NCBI RefSeq assembly: GCF_026914265.1
Contig: NC_069134.1
Span: 11,575,758-11,639,757 of the forward strand
DNA length: 64,000 nucleotides
Origin: Mya arenaria
Lineage: Eukaryota > Mollusca > Bivalvia > Myida > Myidae
Direction: 5' to 3'
The notes beneath the pieces were generated by a model that worked only from the letters and a program-made list of their open reading frames with translations, was not told where the DNA came from and ran no database searches. The position numbers and the translations under genes were made by a program. How positions within the stretch are numbered: the stretch's first letter is position 1; every line of letters begins with the position of its first letter. Shown piece after piece: positions 34,925 through 46,720 of this stretch.

Positions 34925-36720
34925 TACAAGAACTCTATATGCCGGTGTTGAGTAGGGCGTACTAGGATAATGATTTGTGTCTCGGTGAATGATAATTCAT
35001 TTTAGAAAAAGTACAAAGTCTCATGATGCAACAATTGTGAAAATCGCCATCCACAAGTTTAAAGTGACACTCTTATTCAAAATCAATAGATACACATGTA
35101 AGCATAACTTTTGATTGATACACCCTCAACTTCTTAATAAACAACTTATTTATGGAAAATATTAATTACTATTTACAATATTATCACCATGTATTTACTA
35201 GCTGAAAACGTATTTTTTGTAATGATTTTTGAATGCATACAGATTTACTACGATCAACTGTCTGATAAGGTCGCAATACCGTGTTTTCTGCACATTTCTT
35301 TTAAATTAAACTCGATATCCTTCATTTATAAACATCTTTGTTTACATCTTTGTTTTCGACATTTGTTCATCCTTTTTGGTATATTAAAAAAAATGATTTA
35401 AATGTGTTCAATCTTATTTGGGAGTAATAGTGCATCTTTAAGAACGACATGTCATCTTTAATTTGATGTATTTTTTAATTAATCTAAGAAAATAAAGACG
35501 CTCTATAATTTGACCATTTGAAAGAAATTAGAAACTACGAACGTGTATTTAAAAATATTAAATACTTCTTTTGGTGTATAAGCACGAGCTTTGTTGCTGC
35601 CGTTATTTTGGTTGATTTCGTTAATATTGACTTAAACCCCCAAATGAACATGATGAAAAACAACTCATAAACAACTCATTAATTTCACCGCTAGTGTCAA
35701 ATAATGTCCTCATTAAAGAAATTCGATACAAAGTTTGGACGATGTCCATATATTTGTGTATTTATTCCTGCAGATATAATTAATGAATATGCTGACCAAC
35801 TCTTTCATTTCGAAGAAAAACTATCATTGCCTTTATTTCTGATCTTTTGTCCACTGAGATGAAATATTTGAATTTTCTGGAAAAGGATTTCATTTTTATG
35901 GAAATAATATTGACACTTCCTTGTCAAAATACAAAAATCCTCATTCAGACGACGGGACAAGTTTTTGACTGGTAGGCCTTTGACGGGTTTCTCTATCTTT
36001 GACATCTGGGGCTCACGTGACTTCATCAATGTGTCGTCTGCTGCCAGTTATTTCGCGCGCAAACAATGAAAAAAGTATCTTTTGAATATTTTAGTACATA
36101 TTTGTTTGGGGAATATTAGTGGACGGATAGCCATTGATTGATTTGCTATGTGAAGTGGAGACAAGTGTTTAATTTGCTCTGAAACATGCTGACATTTATT
36201 GTACTCGCTGGGTGCAATTAATTGAAGGAGTTCGTATTAATTGTAAAGCATTGAAGAATGTTTCAGCGTCTACTCCTCACCGAAAAGCACAACCGTCAAT
36301 ATTTGTTAAATTATGTTCTATATTATTTGATAATATTACTTCTTTGTACGAAGTAAATAGTTGTGTATTCGCAATAAGATCTACCATTGTTGATAAAAGT
36401 AGTTATCATGTTTAAAATTGTCTACATAGGCCAGAACATCAATGTTTACTTCAGATTAAGTTTTTTCGTCGTTAAAATAGTCGATGTGTTTGTATACGTT
36501 ATAACTAGTCCAAAGAGGCCCTCTTACATGTACGAAAATAATACAATTATTAATTGCACATAATCAAGTAACATTAAGCACTCTTCAATGCCACTTTAGT
36601 AGTTTATGTGGTGTAACGCCGTATTTTGATGGTGCTTGGTCAACTTATTTTGTATTTGAACAGACTCGTAATATACAACGTAGTTTATGTAGCCAATAGC
36701 TAATAAAAAGCTCATACTGT
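34925..36720. other. intergenic DNA, one weak first-exon candidate
   Basis: Mostly AT-rich with no convincing gene. On the minus strand, a frame from 36029 reads MMKSREPQMSKIEKPVKGL and continues basic and polar (PVKNLSRRLNEDF), below a small CpG-rich patch (TTTCGCGCGCAAAC near 36050) and a CACGTG at about 36014. It could be a first coding exon but lacks an obvious downstream partner, so I do not call a gene. Confidence 0.35.
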
Positions 36721-36762
36721 CCCTGCTGCTGCTGCTGCTCCTGATGATGATGATAATGATGG

Positions 36763-36793
<31 letters not shown>

Positions 36794-36850
36794 ACTGATG
36801 ATGATACTGATGATGATACTGATGATGATACTGATGCTACTGGTGATGAA
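36721..36850. repeat. CTG / GAT trinucleotide microsatellite
   Basis: A short CTG run is followed by GATGATGAT with periodic GATACT substitutions (GATGATGATACT repeated). It explains the poly-methionine and poly-isoleucine frames in this place. Confidence 0.95.
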
Positions 36851-37746
36851 GACGAACGTTGTTGATGGTTTTGATGACAATGAATGCTTTTTTAATGATT
36901 ACGAAGTAAACGAATTGATTTGTCTTCATCATCTAATCAATTGCGATGGGTGGAGCGACTATTTGTATAAGGTTGAAACTGCGTCAAAATAGTGGTATAG
37001 GAAATTAACTGACATAAACAATGACACCATATTCAAATAGCCCGGCCATGAAATGATTGAAAGTGTTAAGTTGTTAATGTTTAATATTTTCTTTTGAGGA
37101 ACACTCAGTGATGCCCTCGGTCACTTGTCTGTTGATGGAAACAGCAAAAACTACAGAAGCCGGTCGGGTTTCGTCTGGAAGTGAACGAGCGTTAAACAAA
37201 CAGATAAAGGCTGAAACAAGAATCGAGAATCCAATAACTGTTTCACATGAAACAAGGATAAACATTACAGAATTTAATTTATATTTATACACACGTCGTG
37301 ATAATGAAGAAACAGTGACCAACAACAAACATAGCAGACGAAATGTAAATATTTTCGCGGGAAAATCCTGCTTTGATGGTGTTTCCGTAGGCTGGTTCCT
37401 ATAGGAGCTTTCTCACATAAAACAACCTGAGTAAACACCGTACTGTCAGTTCCTATCAGGCGTCCATCAGATTAGTTTGGTATATAGAATCAGACGTCCA
37501 TTTGTAAACGTAATAAAATCTTCCAAAAATTAATAAGCACCTATCCTTTGCGTTGATTGAACTGTTTACACATCTCCAGTCAAAATGTCCTTTGTTCGAG
37601 AGGAACAAGAAACACACATCGTCTTCAGCTTTAGTTGATTGTGGTCATGCCAAATTACTGGAATATATATACCTTATGGATTTAGATGGGACGTTTTTTC
37701 GATAGTTTTAACCGTAGAACTTTGTTCCTGTTTTTTCTTGTATTTT
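36851..37746. other. intergenic DNA, one membrane-peptide-like minus frame
   Basis: The minus-strand frame from about 37400 to 37074 reads FRLLCLLLVTVSSLSRRVYK and then a hydrophobic segment SVMFILVSCETVIGFSILVS, ending ECSSKENIKH. It could be the terminal exon of a small membrane protein, but there is no recognised family and no clear splice partner. I leave it uncalled. Confidence 0.3.
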
Positions 37747-40700
37747 ATCGTAGCTGTTAACTCAATCGTTTGTCGTAGTTCTTACCTCATTCGTTTGTCG
37801 TAGTTGTAACCTCATTCGTTTGCCGTAATTGTAACCTCAATCGTTTGTCGTAGTTCTTACCTCATTCGTTTGCCGTAGTTGTAACCTCATTCGTTTGCCG
37901 TAGTTGTAGCCTCAATCGTTTGCCGTAGTTGTAACCTCAATCGTTTGCCGTAGTTGTAACCTCAATCGTTTGCCGTAGTTGTAACCTCAATCGTTTGCCG
38001 AAGTTGTAACCTCAATCGTTTGCCGTAGTTGTAACCTCAATCGTTTGCCGTAGTTGTAACCTCAATCGTTTGCCGAAGTTGTAACCTCAATCGTTTGCCG
38101 TAGTTGTAACCTCAATCGTTTGCCGTAGTTGTAACCTCAACCGTTTGTCCGGTAGTTGTAACCTCAATCGTTTGCCGTAGTTGTAGCCTCAATCGTTTGT
38201 CGTAGTTCTTACCTCATTCGTTTGCCGTAGTTGTAACCTCATTCGTTTGTCGTAGTTGTAACCTCAATCGTTTGCCGTAGTTGTAACCTCAATCGTTTGC
38301 CGTAGTTGTAACCTCAATCGTTTGCCGTTGTTGTAACCTCAACCGTTTGCCGTAGTTGTAACCTCAATCGTTTGCCGTAGTTGAAGCCTCAATCGTCTGC
38401 CGTAGTTGTAACCTCAATCGTTTTCCGAAGTTGTAACCTCAATCGTTTGCCGAAGTTGTAGCCTCAATCGTTTGCCGTAGTTGTAGCCTCAATCGTTTGC
38501 CGAAGTTGTAACCTCAATCGTTTGCCGTAGTTGTAACCTCAATCGTTTGCCGTAGTTGTAACCTCAATCGTTTGCCGTTGTTGTAACCTCAACCGTTTGC
38601 CGTAGTTGTAACCTCAATCGTTTGCCATAGTTGTTATCTCAATCGTTTGGCCGTAGTTGTTACCTCAATCGTTTGTCCGGTAGCTGTAACCTCAATCGTT
38701 TGGCTGTAGTTGTAACCTCACTCGTTTGGCCGTAGTTGTAACCTCAATCGTTTGGCCGTAGTTGTATCCTCAATCGTTTGGCCGTAGTTGTAACCTCAAT
38801 CGTTTGTCCGGTAGTTGTAACCTCAATCGTTTGCCGTAGTTGCAACCTCAATCGTTTGCCGTAGTTGTAACCCCAATCTCAATCGTTTGGCCGTAGTTGT
38901 GACCTCAATCGTTTGGCCGTAGTTGTAACCTCAATCGTTTGTCCGGTAGTTGTAGCCTCAATCGTTTGCCGTAGTTGTAACCTCAATCGTTTGCCGTAGT
39001 TGTAACCTCAATCTCAATCGTTTGGCCGTAGTTGTGACCTCAATCGTTTGGCCGTAGTTGTAACCTCAATCGTTTGGCCGCAGTTGTTACCTCAATCGTT
39101 TGTCCGGTAGTTGTAACCTCAATCGTTTGCCGTAGTTGCAACCACAATCGTTTGCCGTAGTTGTAACCTCAATCGTTTGCCATAGTTGTTATCTCAATCG
39201 TTTGCCGAAGTTGTAACCTCAATCGTTTGCCGTAGTTGTAACCTCAATCGTTTGCCATAGTTGTAACCTCAATCGTTTGCCATAGTTGTTATCTCAATCG
39301 TTTGCGGAAGTTGTAACCTCAATCGTTTGCCATAGTTGTTATCTCAGTCTTATATCGAAGTTGTTACCTCAATCGTTTGTCCGGTAGTTGTAACCTCAAT
39401 CGTTTGGCCGTAGTTGTGACCTCAATCGTTTGACCGTAGTTGTTACCTCAATCGTTTGCCGTAGTTGTTACCTCAATCGTTTGTCCGGTAGTTGTAACCT
39501 CAATCGTTTGCCGTAGTTTTAACCTCAATCGTTTGCCGTAGTTGTAACCTCAATCGTTTGCCATAGTTGTTATCTCAATCGTTTGCCGAAGTTGTAACCT
39601 CAATCGTTTGCCGTAGTTGTAACCTCAATCGTTTGCCGTAGTTGTAACCTCAATCGTTTGCCGTAGTTGTTACCTCAATCGTTTGCCATAGTTGTTTTCT
39701 CAATCGTTTGCCGAAGTTGTAACCTCAATCGTTTGCCGTAGTTGTAACCTCAATCGTTTGCCGTAGTTGTAACCTCAATCGTTTGCCATAGTTGTTATCT
39801 CAATCGTTTGCGGAAGTTGTAACCTCAATCGTTTGCCGTAGTTGTTATCTCAGTCTTATATCGAAGTTGTAACCTCAATCGTTTGCCGTTGTTGTAACCT
39901 CAACCGTTTGCCGTTGTTGTAACCTCAACCGTTTGCCGTAGTTGTAACCTCAATCGTTTGCCATAGTTGTTATCTCAATCGTTTGCCGTAGTTGTAACCT
40001 CGATCGTTTGGCCGTAGTTGTTACCTCAATCGTTTGACCGTAGTTGTAACCTCAATCTCAATCGTTTGCCGTAGTTGTGACCTCAATTGTTTGGCCGTAG
40101 TTGTAACCTCAATCGTTTGGCCGTAGTTGTTACCTCAATCGTTTGTCCGGTAGTTGTAACCTCAATCGTTTGGCCGTAGTTTTAACCTCAATCGTTTGCC
40201 GTAGTTGTAACCTCAATCGTTTGCCGTAGTTTTAACCTCAATCGTTTGTCCGGTAGTTGTAACCTCAATCGTTTGGCCGTAGTTGTAACCTCAATCGTTT
40301 GCCGTAGTTGTAACCTCAATCGTTTGCCGTAGTTGTAACCTCAATCGTTTGTCCGGTAGTTGTAACCTCAATCGTTTGTCGTAGTTGTGACCTCAATCGT
40401 TTGGCCGTAGTTGTTACCTCAATCGTTTGTCCGGTAGTTGTAACCTCAATCGTTTGGCCGTAGTTTTAACCTCAATCGTTTGCCGTAGTTGTAACCTCAA
40501 TCGTTTGCCGTAGTTTTAACCTCAATCGTTTGTCCGGTAGTTGTAACCTCAATCGTTTGGCCGTAGTTGTAACCTCAATCCTTTGCCGTAGTTGTAACCT
40601 CAATCGTTTGCCGTAGTTGTAACCTCAATCGTTTGCCGTAGTTGTAACCTCAATCTCAATCGTTTGCCGTAGTTGTAATCTCAATCGCAATCGTTTGCCG

Positions 40701-41157
40701 TAGTTGTAACCTCAATCGTTTGCCGTAGTTGTAACCTCAATCGTTTGCCGTAGTTGTAACCTCAATCGTTTGCCGTAGTTGTAACCTCAATCTCAATCGT
40801 TTGCCGTAGTTGTAACCTCACTCTCAATCGTTTGCCGTAGTTGTAACCTCAATCTCAATCGTTTGCCGTAGTTGTAACCTCCATCTCAATCGTTTGCCGT
40901 AGTTGTAACCTCAATCTCAATCGTTTTGCCGTAGTTGTAACCTCAATCGTTTGGCCGTAGTTGTAACCTCAATCGTTTTGCCGTAGTTGTTACCTCAATC
41001 GTTTGTCCGGTAGTTGTAACCTCAATCGTTTGGCCGTAGTTGTAACCTCAATCGTTTGGCCGTAGTTGTAACCTCAATCGTTTGCCGTAGTTGTGACTTC
41101 AATCGTTTGCCGTAGTTGTAACCTCAATCGTTTGTCGTAGTTGTAACCTCAATCGTT
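37747..41157. repeat. 25-bp minisatellite, about 130-135 units over 3.4 kb
   Basis: Unit: GTAGTTGTAACCTCAATCGT then TTGCC. Common length variants include TTGGCC (26 bp) and TTGTCCG (27 bp) endings, AAGTTGTAACC, and ATAGTTGTTATCTC. An inserted CAATCT duplicates part of the unit in several places (for example 38873, 39008, 40046, 40650-40920). The ordered recurrence of the TTGGCC and TTGTCCG variants shows block-wise expansion. After 41157, more distant relatives (TTGTCGTATTCGTTATCTCAA) continue to about 41500. The unit length keeps all frames closed. Confidence 0.96.
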
Positions 41158-44100
41158 CGCGCCTCCCTCTGAAACTGAATTGATTTTTTGGCAGATGGGT
41201 TTGGATTTCTTGTTACAATTTATTGTCCGAAATAGTGTATTTTGAGCGTCTTCGATTTTGACATTAACAGTAAACTTTTTGTTGTATTGTTTTATTATTT
41301 GTGGCGCCCCGCCCCTTTGACCCGCTAGTGGTTTGTCGAATATATTACCTCACTCGTTTGTCCTATTAACCCTTATCATTTGTCGAAGTCACTGTGTTAC
41401 CTTAATCGTTTGTCGTAGCAAAAAGTTTGTCGTATTCGTTATCTCAATCGTTTATCATATCAAGTCGTTCGTCATGTGTAGCTGTTACTGCAATCCTTTG
41501 TAGCTTACATCTAGTGGGCTTTACTCATATTATAAATCATTATCAGAACGATTTTAAAAATTGAAAGTCATTCTGCCGGGGTCCTAGCCCTTCGCGTACC
41601 AGAAGTCTTGATGCTGCGGCATCTGGTGTGTAGTTCCCTAATGGCTCGTGCCGTGCGCGTGAAATCGGCACACGTGTCAATATCAATTAGTGATTCTATT
41701 GTAAACAAATACATTTTACGAAACTTTACCAAGTAGCCGAATCAGAAGAATTATACTGATCTTGTATAATAGTATTTTCCAGAAATCTTTAAGAAAGATT
41801 GATTAGTGCAAATCGGGGTGACCATAATTTTCTTAATATATGCAACTAAGAACTGCTAAATGTTATGTAGTTTTACAGGTATCTAATGTTTCTATGTATA
41901 TTATGTTCTATACAGGAATGCCACACGTATTCATTCTGATATTATTATCATTTAGGTTCAATCGCAAGCCATGTTTCCAGTGGCCATTAGTGGTTAGCAC
42001 AACATGTCAGTATATAATGACATCCATGCTAATTAGTGGTCTCACAGGAATGCTGGTTTGTTTTCTTTGACGGGCAGTATATTTGTTCAACAAAATTAGG
42101 AAGAAAATTATTTGTATAATTAGTTAGGTGGTAATAATTAGATGGAAATGAATATCGTGTGGTGAAGAAAAACATTTTTGATGAGAGGTCTTGTTGACCA
42201 GGGGGTATCTGAACTTTAAATATCTGGTACATCATGTCTTGTCTTGAATATTAAAACTATTTGATGTGCATTAGTTACGAGACGAAATGGTACTTTTAGC
42301 ATGGTATGTAGGTAAAAGAGCAGACCCAGACAAACTTCCCCTGGGACTCGTCATTTCCATACATTTTGTTCTTTATTGCCACCCTGTTTAATATTCAAAG
42401 CCAACGTTTGATTCTTTCGCCAATTTATCATCTTGATACATAAAATAGCTAGTCATTTCTCATTCTGAATTGTTCACCAAAACCTAAATGTAACAATGCG
42501 GTAAATGACGCAGCTCTTGCTTTATTCACATTTAGGTCCCCTCGGGACTTCCCTCTGAAGAAATGTTAGACAGCAATCTACAAACGCCCTTTTCATGAAA
42601 ACAAAAATGTATGTAAAAGTCACATCCATGATTAAGATGCGGATTAACAACGCGCCATTTCCCCGGCGCCGCTCTCCGTACGGCGGTCCCCGGGGATGGC
42701 CGTGTTGTTTACCGCCATCCGAGAGGAACTTCCGGCCGCCAGGTTATCCCAGACCCCCATCAATCCTATAGACGTTGTCGCTCCATGTCTCTTGACAATC
42801 ATTAGCTATAGTTACTAAGTTATACCACCGCGAAACATCTGCAAAGATTCATCTCATTAATATGCTGCAGCATTTTATTTCGTCTTTTCACTCTGGCAAT
42901 CAGAAAAAGGTCGCTCGGGCCATTGAATAAATGGCCACAACGCGCGTCCATTATCCTTGTCAATGCATGGATATTCAGATTTGATAAATATTGTCGTCAA
43001 TTTGATTTGCCAAGAGCCAGTTTATAGGGCTAGTTAAATCATTTGGTTAAAGCGAAATAACTGCTTTATTAATTGAGACGACATTTTACACGATCCGGGT
43101 CGTTCAGAGGCTCTATCGCCAATTAGTCGGCCTCCCCAAGGCGCACGTTTTCAACCTCACTTGGGAAATCTTTTGCAGAGGTATATTAAATGTTTTATTC
43201 CCAATCCTTTAAATATATTCATTGAACCCTGCGCTGATCAAATGTTTCAGTTACCGAGGACGTTACCATAATAACGTTCCGCAAATTGCATTGTGCCGGA
43301 ATTTTCTTGCGGTGGTTTCGTCAATTGTCGGTCCAAGTTTTTCATCAAATGTTGATTTCCACCGCCACTGAGACGGAAGCACCATGAAAGGAGTTGACAA
43401 ATATGATTATATATTTGCGTACTGCCATCAAAATGGATGATAGAACGTGCGTTTGTCCGTATATTATTCAACGAACACTTCCTCCTTAGACAACTATTAA
43501 ATGTACTTAAATTGTTTATGTATTCAAGCCCATGGTAATGTTTTTACAGCATAGATTTTGACGTGTATTGAAGTTCAATAGCAAGATACATGTCCTGAAA
43601 TGGTTGTTTGCAATTTTGTGTTTCACACATCGTAGAACCAAGATTTGGGGGAGATTTTGTTGTAGTTTTTCGTTTAAATTATTTTTAAATTTTGCTGAAC
43701 TGTGTCACACATGATCTCACTTTTTATTTGATGCAGAATAAAATTAATTTTGAAAGAGAATTTCCCATTGTTAATTTAAGCTTTTAATTAGTATTAAATT
43801 CATTTTCATTGAAAATTGATAATTTCTCACACATTTTGCATGGAATAGCACTACAGAAAATCTTCATTTTCCTCAAATAATGTGAATTAATTTTCATACA
43901 ATATATTTTGAAAAATATATTGCAGTGTCTGTTTTGAGACGAACAAAATGCGCCAATTTCATTAAATAATTCTGAATACATTCATGTGTATGAAAAGAGA
44001 ATCTTTTTCAGTATTGGAAATAATTGACTCCGACTTGCTCTAGATCAATGTCAATGATGTAAAAAGTCTATTCAAACCACTGTACATTTAAACGCCTACG

Positions 44101-44159
44101 CATGTAGCTGTTAACTTGTACCTGTTGTTGATGCATTTGGTCCTCAACAGTTGTACATC

Positions 44160-44253
44160 CACTGGACCAATGCACTGGTCAACAGAACAATGCACTGGTC
44201 AACAGAACAATACAATGGACAACAGGGCACTACAGTGGACAACTGTATTAAAT
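44160..44253. repeat. 20-bp tandem repeat, about 4-5 units
   Basis: AATGCACTGGTCAACAGAAC is repeated, then degenerates to AATACAATGGACAACAGGGC and CTACAGTGGACAACTGTA. Confidence 0.8.
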
Positions 44254-44675
44254 TGATCAGATGTTTTGCTAGATTTAACTTAAAGGTGACTTAAACAGTA
44301 TTAAAGCAATGGTGCACGGTGTCTGAACAGCACTTGCACAATTGCCTGTCCAATTAAGTTTCTATGTTTCACAAGGAGGGTCGGGCCGCCGCATACCGCT
44401 GCATGTCATTTGTGATAATTACAAGGAGGCTGCAACATAATACTGTCATCTTTCTTGGGGTTGGTCTGTTCTAGACCCCGGGAGATTTAACGTCAGGGAC
44501 AGGTGCTTTAACTTGGAGGATTAATTTTTGTTGCACTTCTTTTTTTTCATCATTTAAACATTTTTTTGAGATTAAAGTTTTAAATTATTAAAATGATTGG
44601 CTCCTTTGCCGCCGGAATATCCAAATAATGTAAGGAGGGAACACGTGTGCAAACACACGATGATTTTTTGTCCAA

Positions 44676-44800
44676 CCCCCCCCCCCCCCCCCCAGAACTA
44701 TTGATTAAATATATGTTCATACCCCCACCCACCCACCCACCCCCCCCCCCAAAAAAAAAAATAAAAAATAAAAAAATAAAAATAAAAAAAAATAAAAAAT
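44676..44800. repeat. low-complexity tract: poly-C, (CCCA)n, then A-rich
   Basis: A run of 18 C (44676-44693), then CCCACCCACCC with a further C run, then A-rich AAAAATAAAAAATAAA. The boundaries are simple sequence and prone to assembly error. Confidence 0.9.
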
Positions 44801-46516
44801 GGTTGGTTTACCTCAAACCTTGACAATCTCGAAACAACACACTTCAGACATTATGAAAGACCTTGCCAATCGCTAATAAGGCAACGTTCCACAATCTCCC
44901 GTGTCCTTGCGTCAATGGTTTAACCGCCACTGGCTACATGCGCGATATTGGAGCTCGGGTTCTTTTGCAGGAAATTAATTTCTTGTCCTGTTTGCGACAT
45001 TTTGTTGGATAAACATTTACTCTCCACACAGAAAACGTTTCCATTGTGAATTATTGAAACATATTGCCCCTAGATATGTTTTCTTATTTGCTAAGTGTCG
45101 GAAGCTGTCGCGATCATAAGATTGTCCTTTGTCTTCATTGGAACGTCTCCGTCCACAAGAAATAATGACGCATTTTGTTTCTTTTGCTTTCCAGGATAAC
45201 TTCAAGATGAATGATGTCCAATTTTACCAAATAAATGAGATTTTTGACAAACTTGACCTTAACCTGAACAATCTATCACAAGTGAACATGTCGGACAACG
45301 TTTCGTTGGTACTTTCCTCTTGTTCAAACTGTAATGGTGACACACATGCGGGAATTCATGTACATTCGTTTTTGTCTTGTCTCTCTTATGGTAATATAGT
45401 CTGCTGCAAACCCCAAAATGTTTGAAGGCCAAGGTCACATTTATGGTCAACTAGTGTTTTGTTCTTTGTCGTATTCGAACGTTACGAACTAGTTCACAGA
45501 GGTTCTTGAAGAACTCGACAAACGAATGTTTGTCGTATGAATAAGATGGGTCTCCTTTATTTAAGGTTCAAGATATATCAACTATTATAAGGATGTGTGA
45601 CTGGGAACACAATTTGCAGGTTCGCCACACTAAAAGATATGCTTGGCAAGTGCGTTATACCAATAACGTTCTATTGTTTAATACCTTTTCTGTCATTGGG
45701 CATTGACAATTTCTCGCCTCTGCACATTTTCAGCTAACAAGCCTCTGGCTCTTACAACGACGGTAATGGTAGTGCTAAGAGGCCAGCCGTTCTGGATTCC
45801 TGCCTAAATATAATTTTCTGACTTCTTCATGTAACGAATCATTGGTTCAGTTTAGGTCTACAGTGACTGCCAATGTCATATAAGTCACGATTCGTAATGT
45901 ATACTCATTTCCTTGTATCTAATATCAAACCTTTCAATCTGTAGTCCTCTATGTAGACCTTATAACGATAACAAAACAGCGTGTGGGGGTATGAACCAGA
46001 TTCATTGATATCAGCTGTGATACCATAGGGTTTAATCTGTATTTTTACCCTTTGTTTAGTATAATATCGTGCTACATTCAAAGTTAGAATAATATTTTAT
46101 ATGGTTCAACGCATTACAATTAAGAAACCTTTAGATGACACCGATTAATAATCTCACATCTTCATACATATTCCGTTGTCCATGCTATTTACTAAAAATG
46201 TCCAGAATGGCAATGGTATATAACTACATCATTGAATGCCGGTTAAAAGTGCCAACTCATGCCAATGGTATTTTATAACAAAGAAATAGTTTGTAAAGTA
46301 ATTTATCGTACATAAAAATGATCGTGAGTTCAATATTAAAAAGTAAAAAACTATTTTAAAAAGGATATAAAATCATACAATTATGTCCTGTTTCCTTTTT
46401 AAAACAACATGAAAAATAGTCAAAACGTAAGTGATAGCAGAATGAACCCATAATTTTAGATAAATCCAGATATTTCTTGATTTTAAAAGCTTAGTAAATT
46501 TCATTTTACAATTGTA

Positions 46517-46639
46517 ATGCCCCAAACCAGCTCGCTATCCGAATTCTTGCGCGAGGCATCATTATCTCAGATCTCCGAACTTCTCGAAAACTCAAAACAG
46601 AAGATTGACGATATCTTCGCAAAAAAGCACCAAAGATAA
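46517..46639 (+). CDS. possible 40-aa small ORF (hypothetical)
   Basis: A compact frame ATG to TAA encodes an acidic/basic, helix-prone peptide (SLSEFLREASLSQISELLEN in the middle, ending FAKKHQR). The DNA here is less AT-rich and more codon-like than its surroundings, and the next frame over continues KIRDFNELYDEIDINTL, so it may be the remnant of a longer, frameshifted coding sequence or transposon rather than a functional peptide. It ends about 80 bases from the stop codon of the convergent ankyrin gene. No family recognised. Confidence 0.2.
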   Translation: MPQTSSLSEFLREASLSQISELLENSKQKIDDIFAKKHQR

Positions 46640-46720
46640 GGGACTTCAACGAATTATATGATGAAATAGACATAAACACACTAAACTTAACACCGCCCCT
46701 ACATCACAATGTTAGCTGGT

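Larger units (their letters stand above)
41158..46516. other. 5.3 kb without a recognised gene; possible conserved non-coding segments
   Basis: Diverged relatives of the 25-bp unit run to about 41500. From about 42280 to 43480 the composition changes: GC-rich CGCGCCATTTCCCCGGCGCC (about 42650), and homeodomain-like core sites such as CATTAATATG, CCAATTAG and TTAATTGAG, without an open frame. This texture resembles conserved regulatory DNA near developmental genes, but I cannot test conservation. No coding exon is convincing. Confidence 0.4.

Noticed and set aside
36596..36992. Poly-isoleucine and poly-methionine frames
   Set aside because: Translations of the GAT/CTG microsatellite on opposite strands.
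37747..41157. CRISPR-like regular repeats
   Set aside because: Units are directly adjacent with no unique spacers, the genome is eukaryotic, and no cas genes are present. The same applies to the other four arrays.
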